Below, piece after piece: positions 36,861 through 45,379 of a DNA stretch of 64,000 nt. The translations under genes and the position numbers were made by a program. Every line of letters begins with the position of its first letter. Position 1 is the first letter of the stretch. The DNA lies in assembly GCA_051252005.1 (NCBI GenBank), contig JBPOEZ010000007.1, positions 93,613-157,612 on the forward strand, read 5' to 3'. The notes beneath the pieces were generated by a model. The model saw nothing but the letters and a program-made list of their open reading frames with translations, had not been told where the DNA came from and ran no database searches. The DNA comes from JACOMS01 sp051252005. Its GTDB lineage: Bacteria; Pseudomonadota; Alphaproteobacteria; Caulobacterales; Maricaulaceae.

Positions 36861-38003
36861 CTATTGTTTTGGTGTTATGCGAAGTAAAGCACCGCCGCCG
36901 TTAGTACCGTCTTTCCTTTTATTGATTAGGACCAGTACGGCGCCGTCAGTATCGGTGCGAACATCGCGAACGCGAGCTTCAATATCTGAGAGAAGGATTT
37001 CCTCGCCCGCGCTTTTACCGTTTTCGAGATCTACACGCCGTAGATCTTTTGAAGCGAGCCCGCCGACCAGCGCGTCGCCGTTCCAGTTTGGGAACATATC
37101 GCCTTTGTAAATGGTAAGACCAGACGGCGCGATGGACGGAACCCAGTCATGAATAAAAGACGTGGTGTCTTTTAACGTCTTATGCGGCGTAATTTTTGAG
37201 CCGCTATAATCCGTTCCAGTTGTTGCAAGCGGCCAGCCATAATTACCGCCAGAAGTTATGAGGTTTAGTTCATCCCCGCCTCTCGGGCCATGTTCATGTG
37301 TCCAAAGGTTTCCAGTGACGGGATCAAGCGCTGCGCCTTGAACATTTCTATGACCGTATGAATATATGGCAACCTGGCCTTCAGCCCCGGATTTAAAGGG
37401 GTTATCTGGATGAGGCGCGCCTGTCGGTGAAACTCGTATAATTTTCCCAAGAGATGACTGCTTATCTTGAGCCGCTTCTCGGTACACAAACCCGTCGCCT
37501 AATGTGAGAATAAGACTTTGGTCTGGCATAACAACGATACGGCCGCCAAAATGCTGGGATGTATCTTTTGTTGGCGATGCTTTGAAAACTGAGTACAGGT
37601 TTGTGAGTTGATTTTCGCCGAGCGTAGCTTCCATGAGAGCTGTTCCGTTTTCGGCGTCCGTACCGAAAGCATATGAAAAATACAGTTTCCCCGTTTCCGC
37701 AAAATCAGCGGCCAACACGACATCGAAGAGACCGCCTTGGCCTTCCGTAAATATATTATTCGGTAGACCTGAAATATTATGACGCATGCCATTTTTATCA
37801 AGGTGAATAAGATTACCCGCCTTTTCAGTGATGAGATAACCGCCATCTTTTATAGGCGCTACGCTCCAAGGCGTATTAAAATTGTTTGCTACAGTATCAA
37901 CTGCGAAATCAGACATGGGCCGAGTGGTAAGGTCTGGTTTTGGTTGCGGTTCTAGACAGGCCGTAAGCATGACTACCGAGAGGAGAAGTGTGATTTTTTT
38001 CAT
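36861..38003 (-). CDS. PQQ-dependent soluble aldose sugar dehydrogenase-like lipoprotein
   Basis: 380 residues from ATG 38003 (14 upstream in-frame codons discarded). Signal peptide with lipobox LTAC, then a beta-propeller of the YliI/Asd type: FNTPWSVAPIKDGGYLITEKAGNL, TEGQGGLFDVVLAADF, SYGHRNVQGAALDP and THEHGPRGGDELNLI carry the PQQ/catalytic His and Arg positions. It would oxidise aldoses in the periplasm. Directly behind the short-chain dehydrogenase (4 bp). Placed, with that gene, between rho and mnmG. Confidence 0.9.
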   Translation of the reverse strand: MKKITLLLSVVMLTACLEPQPKPDLTTRPMSDFAVDTVANNFNTPWSVAPIKDGGYLITEKAGNLIHLDKNGMRHNISGLPNNIFTEGQGGLFDVVLAADFAETGKLYFSYAFGTDAENGTALMEATLGENQLTNLYSVFKASPTKDTSQHFGGRIVVMPDQSLILTLGDGFVYREAAQDKQSSLGKIIRVSPTGAPHPDNPFKSGAEGQVAIYSYGHRNVQGAALDPVTGNLWTHEHGPRGGDELNLITSGGNYGWPLATTGTDYSGSKITPHKTLKDTTSFIHDWVPSIAPSGLTIYKGDMFPNWNGDALVGGLASKDLRRVDLENGKSAGEEILLSDIEARVRDVRTDTDGAVLVLINKRKDGTNGGGALLRITPKQ

Positions 38004-38007
38004 AGAG

Positions 38008-38733
38008 CTACCATGTCTCACTATAGGGCCTAAGATCAAGTTCAAACGTCCAGCTGTCTCTTGGTTGTTTATGAAGGCGGACGTAATTTTGAGCGATGTG
38101 GTCAGGATTTAGAATTTTGTCTTGCTCTCGTAGTGTATCTACGTTCGGAGCCATGCTTTGTACTATTTTTCCGTCAATAACACCGTCAATTATCACGTGA
38201 GAAACATGAATATTGTGCGAGCCTAGCTCTCTGGCGCAAGATTGCGCTAAGGCGCGCAGAGCATGCTTGGCACCAGAGAAGGCCGCATAGCCTGGGTTAC
38301 CCCTCAAGGATGCTGTAGCTCCGGTGAAAATGAGTGTGCCCTGCCCCCGTCTCTTCATATGGGGAGAGACGAAGTGGGCCATAAGGAAACCTGCATACGC
38401 GGCCATTTCCCAAACCTTGCGGTAAACCCTCGGGCTTGTATCCGCGATGCTAAAATTAACGTTAGCGCCGATGTTAAAAATAGACACACTGATCGGGCCG
38501 ATACTCGATTCTATATCGTTAATCAAGTCGCCGACAGCGTCTTCGTCGCGGGCGTCACAGGCTTTGGCGGTTGCTTTAAGCCCCTCATCTCTGATGGATT
38601 TTGCAAGCAATTCGAGTTTATCCAAATGACGAGGCCGCCTAACCACAACGACATGTAAGCCTTCCCGTGCAAAGGCTTTGGCAAGCGCAGCGCCAGTGTC
38701 ATCACCGGCTCCAATTATTAAGGCGACAGACAT
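38008..38733 (-). CDS. Short-chain dehydrogenase/reductase
   Basis: 241 residues. N-terminal nucleotide loop ALIIGAGDDTGAALAKAFA is a variant of TGxxxGxG, followed by FNIGANVNF (NNAG-like), FTGATASLRG and a YAAFSGAKHALRAL segment supplying the YxxxK pair (Y..SGAK). The atypical loop places it in a divergent SDR group of unknown substrate. AAGGA precedes the ATG. Forms a two-gene leftward unit with the aldose dehydrogenase. Confidence 0.87.
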   Translation of the reverse strand: MSVALIIGAGDDTGAALAKAFAREGLHVVVVRRPRHLDKLELLAKSIRDEGLKATAKACDARDEDAVGDLINDIESSIGPISVSIFNIGANVNFSIADTSPRVYRKVWEMAAYAGFLMAHFVSPHMKRRGQGTLIFTGATASLRGNPGYAAFSGAKHALRALAQSCARELGSHNIHVSHVIIDGVIDGKIVQSMAPNVDTLREQDKILNPDHIAQNYVRLHKQPRDSWTFELDLRPYSETW

Positions 38734-38840
38734 GTAAGCTGTCCTTCATTTTTGAATATAAGACCTGCACAAAGGTGTTTGATATTGGGGTGTTATGCAA
38801 GGTGTTTTTATTTATGGTCGCTAAAAGTAATGGAGACGAT

Positions 38841-39632
38841 ATGCGTGGATTTCAAGACATGGTCGAAGGCTTGGCCGCTGAAAACGGTGGTTTTAAGGCT
38901 GTAATTTCTGAGGGTTGGAAACAAGGCCGAACAGCCTATGGCGGCTTAACGACTGGACTTGTCGTAGCGGCTGCGCAAAAGGTGTTTCCTGATCTTCCTA
39001 TGCTGCGCTCTATTCAAATGAATTTCACGGGACCTGTATCAGGAGATCCGGTTTATACCCCTACCCTATTGCGGCAGGGAAAAAACGTAGCGACTGTTCG
39101 GGTTGATGTTAAGTGCGAAGATACGTTTGTAGGAACTTCAGTGCTTACGTTTGGCGTGACACGGCAGTCCGTACTCTCAGAAACACTCGCGGCGCCAGTA
39201 GCTCCGCAGCCCGATGATTGCGAGCCTTTTACGCCTACTGCGGCAGAGCAATTCGTCCCAGCCTTCTTTTTACGCTTTGAAACAAAGCTGATAGACGGAA
39301 ACCGCCCTGTTAGCGGGGCAAACGAGGCTTACATAAGGGGGTGGTCACGTCACGTTGATGAAGACTCCCGTATAGGGATGGCCTCTTTTCTAACGATCGG
39401 CGATGTTCTTCCGCCTGCGGCGCTACCGACTTTGAAGCAATTCGCGCCTGTTAGTTCCATGAATTGGCATATGAACATTTTACGATCTCCGGAAACAGAC
39501 GACGGTTGGTGGCACATAGAAACGCGGCAAACCGCAGCTCAAGATGGATACTCAAGCCAAATCATGAGGTTTTGGAATAGTAATGGTGATCTGGTAGCCG
39601 AAGGCATCCAATCAGTCGCTATTTTCGCTTAG
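38841..39632 (+). CDS. TesB-like acyl-CoA thioesterase (double hot-dog)
   Basis: 263 residues from ATG 38841 with GGAG 5 nt upstream; the frame continues upstream without a better start. GRTAYGGLTTGLVVAAAQ and RSIQMNFTGPVSGDPVYTPTLLRQGKNVATVRVDV form the first hot-dog repeat; the second half (about 130-263) repeats the fold. Family members cleave acyl-CoAs. It ends 12 bp before the first parS site and is read toward mnmG. Confidence 0.86.
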   Translation: MRGFQDMVEGLAAENGGFKAVISEGWKQGRTAYGGLTTGLVVAAAQKVFPDLPMLRSIQMNFTGPVSGDPVYTPTLLRQGKNVATVRVDVKCEDTFVGTSVLTFGVTRQSVLSETLAAPVAPQPDDCEPFTPTAAEQFVPAFFLRFETKLIDGNRPVSGANEAYIRGWSRHVDEDSRIGMASFLTIGDVLPPAALPTLKQFAPVSSMNWHMNILRSPETDDGWWHIETRQTAAQDGYSSQIMRFWNSNGDLVAEGIQSVAIFA

Positions 39633-39644
39633 TAGGAATGCGAA

Positions 39645-39660
39645 TGTTTCACGTGAAACA
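39645..39660. other. parS centromere site 1
   Basis: TGTTTCACGTGAAACA, an exact match to the universal parS palindrome bound by ParB. It lies in the tesB-like/mnmG gap, 3.5 kb from parB and about 6 kb from the predicted oriC. Confidence 0.93.
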
Positions 39661-39703
39661 TAGTCTAACGCGGTTATAAGCTAAGCTTCGAATATGCACC
39701 TAA

Positions 39704-39719
39704 TGTTTCACGTGAAACA
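39704..39719. other. parS centromere site 2
   Basis: Second exact TGTTTCACGTGAAACA copy, 59 bp (centre to centre) after the first. The pair in one intergenic gap would nucleate ParB binding for chromosome segregation. Confidence 0.93.
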
Positions 39720-39812
39720 CTTTTGCTCATTCACATAATCCTCAGAGAAAATGCTAGTCCCTATCGACATTCGTTCAGACCGCGCTTAAAAGCGCCGCAA
39801 ATGGAGTGAGTC

Positions 39813-41675
39813 ATGTCTCAAATGTGGGATATCATTGTGATAGGCGGCGGTCACGCGGGTTGCGAAGCAGCAACGGCGGCTGCGCGCGTGGGTGTAAAAA
39901 CGCTTTTACTAACGCATAAACGCGAAACGATCGGCGAAATGTCCTGCAATCCAGCGATTGGCGGGTTGGGTAAGGGTCATCTTGTTCGGGAAATTGATGC
40001 TTTGGGCGGCGTAATGGGCGAAGTCGCAGATGCATCAGGTATACAGTTTCGCCTTCTAAATCGATCAAAAGGGCCAGCTGTGCGCGGACCTCGGACGCAA
40101 AGTGACCGCGCGCTCTACAAATCAGCAATGCAAGACACTTTATCAACATATGCGAACTTGAGCATTGAGGCGCAAGCTGTTGAAGACCTTATGGTAAAAA
40201 ATGGTCATGTAACTGGCGTTATAACCGCAGATGGACGGGAATGGTTGTCTGGCCGCGTTGTTTTAACAACAGGCACATTCCTTAAAGGTGTTATCCATAT
40301 TGGACATGAACGAACTCCGGCGGGGCGTCACGGCGAAGCACCAGCGATTGGTTTGTCGAATAGACTTTATGGACTTGGATTCGATATGGACCGTTTAAAG
40401 ACCGGAACCCCTGCCCGTATCGCAAAGTCATCGATTGATTGGAATTCACTTGAACAACAAGCTGCCGATGATGAGCCTGTTCCTTTTTCGTTTCTAACGG
40501 ACAAAATCACAGTGCCGCAGGTAACCTGCGCTATAACTCACACGAATGAAGACACACACAAGGTCATTTCGGAAAATATCGAGCAGTCTGCAGTTTACGG
40601 CGGCGGTATTTCTGGCCGAGGGCCCCGTTACTGTCCTTCCATTGAAGATAAAGTTGTACGATTTGCTGATCGCGGCCGTCATCAAATATTCTTAGAACCC
40701 GAGGGATTACCGGGAAATGTTGACGGGGATACGGTTTACCCGAACGGTATTTCGACTTCGCTGCCGATTGACGTACAAGATAAGTTCTTGCGCACGATCC
40801 GCGGGCTCGAAAATGTTCACGTGAAACGTTATGCATACGCAATTGAGTATGATTACGTTGATCCGCGTGAATTACTAGCAACACTCGAGACGCGACGCCT
40901 GCCTGGTCTATATTTGGCGGGACAAATCAACGGTACAACCGGATACGAAGAAGCGGGCGCGCAAGGCCTTATGGCCGGACTGAACGCAGCCTTAGCCGCT
41001 AGCAGTTCCGACCCGTTCATTTTAGACCGCTCACAAGCCTATATTGGCGTTATGATCGATGATTTGATTACTAAAGGCGTCACAGAGCCTTACCGCATGT
41101 TTACATCACGCGCAGAATATAGGCTTCTTTTACGCGCTGATAATGCGGACCAAAGGCTTACACCTTTAGGACAACAGATCGGAGCCGTTGATAAGCGGCG
41201 CTCGGCAGTCTTTAATGCTAAGGTGGAAGCACTTCGGGCCGCAGATATGCTTGCGGCCTCTCTATCTGAAACGCCAAATGCATTGGCAAAACACGGACTT
41301 AAAATTAGCTCCGACGGCGTGAGGCGTAGCGTAATGGATTTGCTGGCTTACCCAGATGTTGACTACGCGGATCTTGTTCGTGTTTGGCCAGAACTCTCAG
41401 CCCTCCCCCAATTTGCTCGTGAACATCTTGAAACGGAAGCGCTTTACAGCGGCTATATCGAACGTCAGGCCCGCGACATCGCAGCGTTTCAGCGCGACGA
41501 AGGACTGCGCCTTCCTATGAGCCTTAATTATACCGATATTGGCGGCATATCTAATGAAGTGAAAGAAAAGCTTAAAACGGTACGTCCAGCAACACTTGGC
41601 CAAGCGTCACGTATTGAAGGTGTTACACCAGGCGCGTTAACCGCTCTGCTCGCGCACATTAAGAAAGCAGGATAA
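39813..41675 (+). CDS. mnmG: tRNA uridine 5-carboxymethylaminomethyl modification enzyme MnmG (GidA)
   Basis: 620 residues. N-terminal FAD-binding IIVIGGGHAGCEAATAAARVG, then SCNPAIGGLGKGHLVREIDALGG, HIGHERTPAGRHGEAPAIGLS and GLYLAGQINGTTGYEEAGAQG, all MnmG signatures; the two catalytic Cys positions (about C47 and C277) are present. Works with MnmE to modify wobble U34 in certain tRNAs. mnmE, usually next door in this cluster, is absent from the window. Overlaps rsmG by 1 bp (TAATG). Confidence 0.96.
   Translation: MSQMWDIIVIGGGHAGCEAATAAARVGVKTLLLTHKRETIGEMSCNPAIGGLGKGHLVREIDALGGVMGEVADASGIQFRLLNRSKGPAVRGPRTQSDRALYKSAMQDTLSTYANLSIEAQAVEDLMVKNGHVTGVITADGREWLSGRVVLTTGTFLKGVIHIGHERTPAGRHGEAPAIGLSNRLYGLGFDMDRLKTGTPARIAKSSIDWNSLEQQAADDEPVPFSFLTDKITVPQVTCAITHTNEDTHKVISENIEQSAVYGGGISGRGPRYCPSIEDKVVRFADRGRHQIFLEPEGLPGNVDGDTVYPNGISTSLPIDVQDKFLRTIRGLENVHVKRYAYAIEYDYVDPRELLATLETRRLPGLYLAGQINGTTGYEEAGAQGLMAGLNAALAASSSDPFILDRSQAYIGVMIDDLITKGVTEPYRMFTSRAEYRLLLRADNADQRLTPLGQQIGAVDKRRSAVFNAKVEALRAADMLAASLSETPNALAKHGLKISSDGVRRSVMDLLAYPDVDYADLVRVWPELSALPQFAREHLETEALYSGYIERQARDIAAFQRDEGLRLPMSLNYTDIGGISNEVKEKLKTVRPATLGQASRIEGVTPGALTALLAHIKKAG
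40814..40829. other. Degenerate parS-like site inside mnmG
   Basis: TGTTCACGTGAAACGT contains 12 of the parS positions (TTCACGTGAAAC) with the left edge altered. It lies about 1.1 kb from the two perfect sites and encodes NVHVKR in MnmG, so it may be chance or a weak ParB site. Confidence 0.4.
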
Positions 41676-42304
41676 TGGCTTATACGTTCACAGATTTCTC
41701 AGAAGAAAAAGATATTACGCCTGAAATTCTAGAAGACTTTAAAGGTTGGTATCAACGCCTCATGAGTTGGAATCGGCATATTAATCTTGTCTCTAAATCT
41801 GCCCTCGATGAGTTTTGGCTTCGGCACGCTTTGGATAGCTGGCAAGTCACGCGCCATGTTCCTGCTGAGGCGAAAACTATTATCGACCTGGGTTCGGGCG
41901 GAGGCTTCCCTGGGTTGGCTTTAGCGATCGCAGCGAAACATAATGGCCACGGTCAACAGCTTACCTTGGTCGAGTCCGCTGGAAAGAAAGTCAACTTCCT
42001 TCGCACGGTGATCAGAGAGCTCAACCTTCCGGCGACTGTGAAAGCCGTACGTGTGGAAAGCTTGCCGTCTCAAAGTTTTGACGTCATTTCAGCACGAGCT
42101 TTTGCTCCGCTACCGGAGCTCCTAGCCTATGCAAATCCTTTTTGGGGCGAGCACACAACTGCTCTGCTCTTGAAAGGACAAAGCGCGGAAGAAGAAATGG
42201 AAACGGCACGCGAAAAATGGACGTTCAGCGCAGAGACAGTCGTAAGTGTTAGTGCTCAAGACGGCGTCATTATTAAACTTCAAAACTTAGTCTTAAATGA
42301 TTGA
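41675..42304 (+). CDS. rsmG: 16S rRNA (guanine527-N7)-methyltransferase RsmG (GidB)
   Basis: 209 residues. IIDLGSGGGFPGLALAIA is the SAM-binding motif and RLMSWNRHINLVSKS the RsmG N-terminal block. Methylates 16S rRNA near the decoding site. Overlaps mnmG by 1 bp and is followed 17 bp later by parA, the classical order. Confidence 0.95.
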   Translation: MAYTFTDFSEEKDITPEILEDFKGWYQRLMSWNRHINLVSKSALDEFWLRHALDSWQVTRHVPAEAKTIIDLGSGGGFPGLALAIAAKHNGHGQQLTLVESAGKKVNFLRTVIRELNLPATVKAVRVESLPSQSFDVISARAFAPLPELLAYANPFWGEHTTALLLKGQSAEEEMETAREKWTFSAETVVSVSAQDGVIIKLQNLVLND

Positions 42305-42321
42305 TATTTAAAGGTAACCAC

Positions 42322-43110
42322 ATGACAAATTTAAGACACACAATCGCCGTCGTCAATCAAAAAGGCGGCGTTGGCAAGACAACAACAACCATCAATGTAG
42401 CCGCTGCGCTTACGCTGCGCGGGAAATCCGTTTTGATCATTGATCTCGACCCGCAGGGCAATGCTTCAACAGGTCTTGGGATAGGCCGCCGCCAACGCGA
42501 AACGACTTTATATGAAGTCCTGATTGACGGCGCAGACATGGCCGAGGCGGTGCATGAAACCTCCGTCCCCGGACTGTATATAGTTCCCTCTCATATAGAC
42601 CTTTCAGCCGCCGAAATGGAAATCGGCTCTAAACCGGGGCGCAATACAAAGCTCCGCGAAGCTTTGGCATCAATCCAAGATGACTATGACTATATTTTTA
42701 TTGACTGCCCCCCTGCCCTTGGGCTTCTTACGGTCAATGCGCTCGCGGTCTCTCACTCTGTCATGGTGCCGCTGCAATGTGAATTTTTTGCGCTTGAAGG
42801 CCTCTCGCAGCTATTAAAGACTGTGGAAATGGCGAAGGGTTCGATAAACCCCGCACTTGTTATCGAAGGCGTGATGTTGACCATGTATGATGTGCGTAAC
42901 CGCCTCTCGTCACAGGTTGCCTCGGATGTCCGTAAACATCTAGGACGCGCTGTGTTTAAAAATATGATTCCCCGCAACGTCCGCATTGCCGAAGCCCCGT
43001 CCTTTGGCAAACCTGTCATGATGTATGACCCGCAAAGTTCAGGCGCAAAAGCCTATATGGCTTTGGCTGATGAGCTACTGGCTCGTCATGTTAAAAAACA
43101 GACTGCATAA
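42322..43110 (+). CDS. parA: Chromosome partitioning ATPase ParA
   Basis: 262 residues from ATG 42322 with AAAGGTAA upstream; an in-frame earlier start at 42301 is less likely. Deviant Walker A NQKGGVGKTTTTINVAAAL, DLDPQGNASTGLG and DYIFIDCPPALGLLTVNAL are all present. Uses ATP-dependent DNA binding to move ParB-parS complexes to the new pole. Confidence 0.96.
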   Translation: MTNLRHTIAVVNQKGGVGKTTTTINVAAALTLRGKSVLIIDLDPQGNASTGLGIGRRQRETTLYEVLIDGADMAEAVHETSVPGLYIVPSHIDLSAAEMEIGSKPGRNTKLREALASIQDDYDYIFIDCPPALGLLTVNALAVSHSVMVPLQCEFFALEGLSQLLKTVEMAKGSINPALVIEGVMLTMYDVRNRLSSQVASDVRKHLGRAVFKNMIPRNVRIAEAPSFGKPVMMYDPQSSGAKAYMALADELLARHVKKQTA

Positions 43111-43136
43111 ATTTAAAATAAATAATGGAGCCAAAC

Positions 43137-44186
43137 ATGGCTAAGAAGACATTGTCTAAAAAAATAACAGCGAAAAAAGCCGCTAGCTCTAAGCGCGGCC
43201 TCGGGAGAGGCCTGTCGGCTCTTATGGACGATGTGAGCATGGATAATTTCGTATCCGATGACGTCGTCATCGTTGATGATATTATGGATAGTCCGCAACC
43301 GATGGATGACGCACTGCCCGAAGCGGGTAATTTCACAGCCCCGTCGCCAAGCACCGAGGCTCCAACTCAAGCCGAACCGAGCGGAGCGATAAAAGGCGGC
43401 GTAACATTTGTCAGTATGGGACAGCTTGAACGTAACCCAGAGCAGCCCCGTCGCCATTTTGATGCCCAGCTTCTAGAAGAACTTGCCACTTCAGTTCGCC
43501 AGAAAGGGATTTTACAGCCAATTTTGGTTCGCGCGCTACCTGATTCGAAGCGCAACAAGCCCGTTTACCAGATTGTTGCGGGTGAACGCCGCTGGCAAGC
43601 CGCGATGAAAGCCGGACTTGATGTGATGCCTGTCTTTGTACGGGAAATCACAGATCAAGAAGCGCTAGAAATCGGCGTTATCGAGAACGTGCAGCGCGCC
43701 GAGCTTAATCCAGTCGAAGAAGCTATGGCGTATAAAGCTTTGATATCGCAGTTTGGCCGTACGCAAGAAGATGTCGCCAATGCTGTCGGAAAAAGCCGCT
43801 CTTATGTCGCCAACATGATGCGGCTTTTAAGCCTTCCGGAGACAGTTCAAACTTACCTAGCCGAAGGTAAAATTTCGACAGGCCATGCTCGGGCGATAAT
43901 TGCCGCGCCAGACCCAACAGAACTTGCAAGCCTCATTGTCAAAAGCGATCTTTCAGTCAGAGATGCTGAAAACTGGGCGCGTAAACTCAAAAAACAAGAC
44001 GATCCAGTTTTAAGACCAGAAAAGGCTATGAAAGCTGCTGATGAAAAACGCCTTGAGGCTGAGTTAATGGACGCGCTTGGTCTGTCCGTTGACCTACGTC
44101 ACCGCGGCCCAGGCGGTGAACTTCGCATCAAATATAAAAGCAATGATCAACTCGAAGACGTAATGAAACGCCTTAAGAAAGACTAA
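43137..44186 (+). CDS. parB: Chromosome partitioning protein ParB
   Basis: 349 residues from ATG 43137 with GGAG 6 nt upstream. N-terminal RGLGRGLSALM contacts ParA; NPEQPRRHFD, VAGERRWQAAMKAG and ENVQRAELNPVEEA form the CTP-binding ParB/Srx domain; the following helix-turn-helix (TQEDVANAVGKSRSYVANMMR) reads parS; the C-terminus dimerises. Downstream of parA by 26 bp. Its stop overlaps that of the convergent hslV by 4 bp. Confidence 0.96.
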   Translation: MAKKTLSKKITAKKAASSKRGLGRGLSALMDDVSMDNFVSDDVVIVDDIMDSPQPMDDALPEAGNFTAPSPSTEAPTQAEPSGAIKGGVTFVSMGQLERNPEQPRRHFDAQLLEELATSVRQKGILQPILVRALPDSKRNKPVYQIVAGERRWQAAMKAGLDVMPVFVREITDQEALEIGVIENVQRAELNPVEEAMAYKALISQFGRTQEDVANAVGKSRSYVANMMRLLSLPETVQTYLAEGKISTGHARAIIAAPDPTELASLIVKSDLSVRDAENWARKLKKQDDPVLRPEKAMKAADEKRLEAELMDALGLSVDLRHRGPGGELRIKYKSNDQLEDVMKRLKKD

Positions 44187-44758
44187 TCCGTCTCAAGAGT
44201 TTCGACTGTTAAGTTATTGTTTGTAAACACACAAATTCGGTCCGCAATCGCCATGGCTTTGCGGGCCAAGACTTCTGCGTCGTCTTCATATTCATCCATC
44301 GCAAGCGCGGCCGAGAGAGCAAAGTTTCCGCCCGAGCCAATGGCCGTAATGCCGGACCCTGTCTCTGCTGTGTCTGGCTCAACAACATCGCCGTTTCCGG
44401 TTAAGACATAGGTTTGATCTTTATCGGCTACGATCATCATAGCTTGTAGCTGACGTAAATATTTGTCTGTCCGCCAATCTTTAGCGAGTTCAACACAGGC
44501 CCGTGCGAGCTGTGTTGGATATTGCTCGAGCTTAGCTTCTAACCTTTCAAGCAAAGCAAAGGCATCTGCCGTCGCTCCGGCAAATCCCGTAATAACTTGT
44601 CCGCCTGCAATAGTACGGACCTTACGTGCGCTGGCTTTCATGACGGTATTGCCTGCGCTAACCTGCCCGTCGCCGACAACAACGACTTTACCGTTCTTGC
44701 GAACCGTCAATATCGTCGTCCCGCGCCATAAAGAAGCGTCTGCATAATCGTGAGTCAT
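44183..44758 (-). CDS. hslV: HslV peptidase subunit of the HslUV protease
   Basis: 191 residues. The catalytic Thr is expected at T14 after a 13-residue propeptide ending LWRG, as in other alphaproteobacterial HslV (TTILTVRKNGKVVVVGDGQVS). KVRTIAGGQVITGFAGATADAFAL and GSGGNFALSAALAM are further signatures. It needs the ATPase HslU, whose gene is normally adjacent but is not in this window. 60 bp after the DUF1244-like gene. Confidence 0.94.
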   Translation of the reverse strand: MTHDYADASLWRGTTILTVRKNGKVVVVGDGQVSAGNTVMKASARKVRTIAGGQVITGFAGATADAFALLERLEAKLEQYPTQLARACVELAKDWRTDKYLRQLQAMMIVADKDQTYVLTGNGDVVEPDTAETGSGITAIGSGGNFALSAALAMDEYEDDAEVLARKAMAIADRICVFTNNNLTVETLETD

Positions 44759-44818
44759 AATTATCTCCGTTTAATAACAGATGGTGAGAAGAGGTTTAGG
44801 TTCAAGCCCAAAAAGCAG

Positions 44819-45118
44819 CTATTTCCCGCGCGCGTTGAATGCCGCAAGCTGCTGGGGCGTTGCGTCATGTTGATGGTTTGCTTTCCATTCGTTGTAGGAC
44901 ATTCCGTAAACTCGCTTACGCGCGGCGTCGATATCAATATCTAGGCCGGCATCGTCTGCGGCGGTTTTGTACCATTTGGAAAAACAGTTCCGGCAAAAGC
45001 CTGCTGTGATCATAAGGTCTATGTTTTGAACATCTTTGTTGGCATCAAGGTGTGACAGAAGACGGCGAAACGCTGCCGCGTCAAGCGCGTCTTGTTCTGC
45101 CTGAGTAAGCTCGGTCAT
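44819..45118 (-). CDS. DUF1244-family small protein
   Basis: 99 residues. AAFRRLLSHLDANKDVQNIDLMITAGFCRNCFSKWY with a CxxC pair, then YGMSYNEWKANHQ, identify DUF1244, a conserved alphaproteobacterial helical family of unknown role. Directly follows the Trm112-like gene with no gap. Confidence 0.88.
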   Translation of the reverse strand: MTELTQAEQDALDAAAFRRLLSHLDANKDVQNIDLMITAGFCRNCFSKWYKTAADDAGLDIDIDAARKRVYGMSYNEWKANHQHDATPQQLAAFNARGK

Positions 45119-45367
45119 CTAAGCTGACTTCTTAGAAATATCTCGGGCTTCTTCAACCAACATAATCGGTACACCTTCACGAATTGGATAAGCCAGACTT
45201 GCCTTTTTGGAAATAAGCTCCTGCGTTTCCCGGTCGTAGGTTAGTGGTGTTCGGGTTTTGGGGCAAAGTAAGGCGTTGAGCATCATTGGATCTAAAACCT
45301 GTTTCGGAGTCGGGGCTGTTTGCTTGCCGGACATATCAACATCTGTCTTGGGGCTTGATTTGCTCAT
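45119..45367 (-). CDS. Trm112-family protein
   Basis: 82 residues; LDPMMLNALLCPKTRTPLTYD and LAYPIREGVPIMLVEEAR are the family pattern. In this protein one CxxC cysteine (CPKT) is reduced to a single Cys, so zinc binding may be lost. Trm112-type proteins act as partners of methyltransferases in eukaryotes; the bacterial role is less clear. GAGGT precedes the ATG. Confidence 0.87.
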   Translation of the reverse strand: MSKSSPKTDVDMSGKQTAPTPKQVLDPMMLNALLCPKTRTPLTYDRETQELISKKASLAYPIREGVPIMLVEEARDISKKSA

Positions 45368-45379
45368 AGTGTTTTACCT

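Noticed and set aside
38190..38205. TCACGTGAGAAACATG, resembling parS
   Set aside because: An extra base breaks the CACGTGAAAC arm and the left arm does not match.
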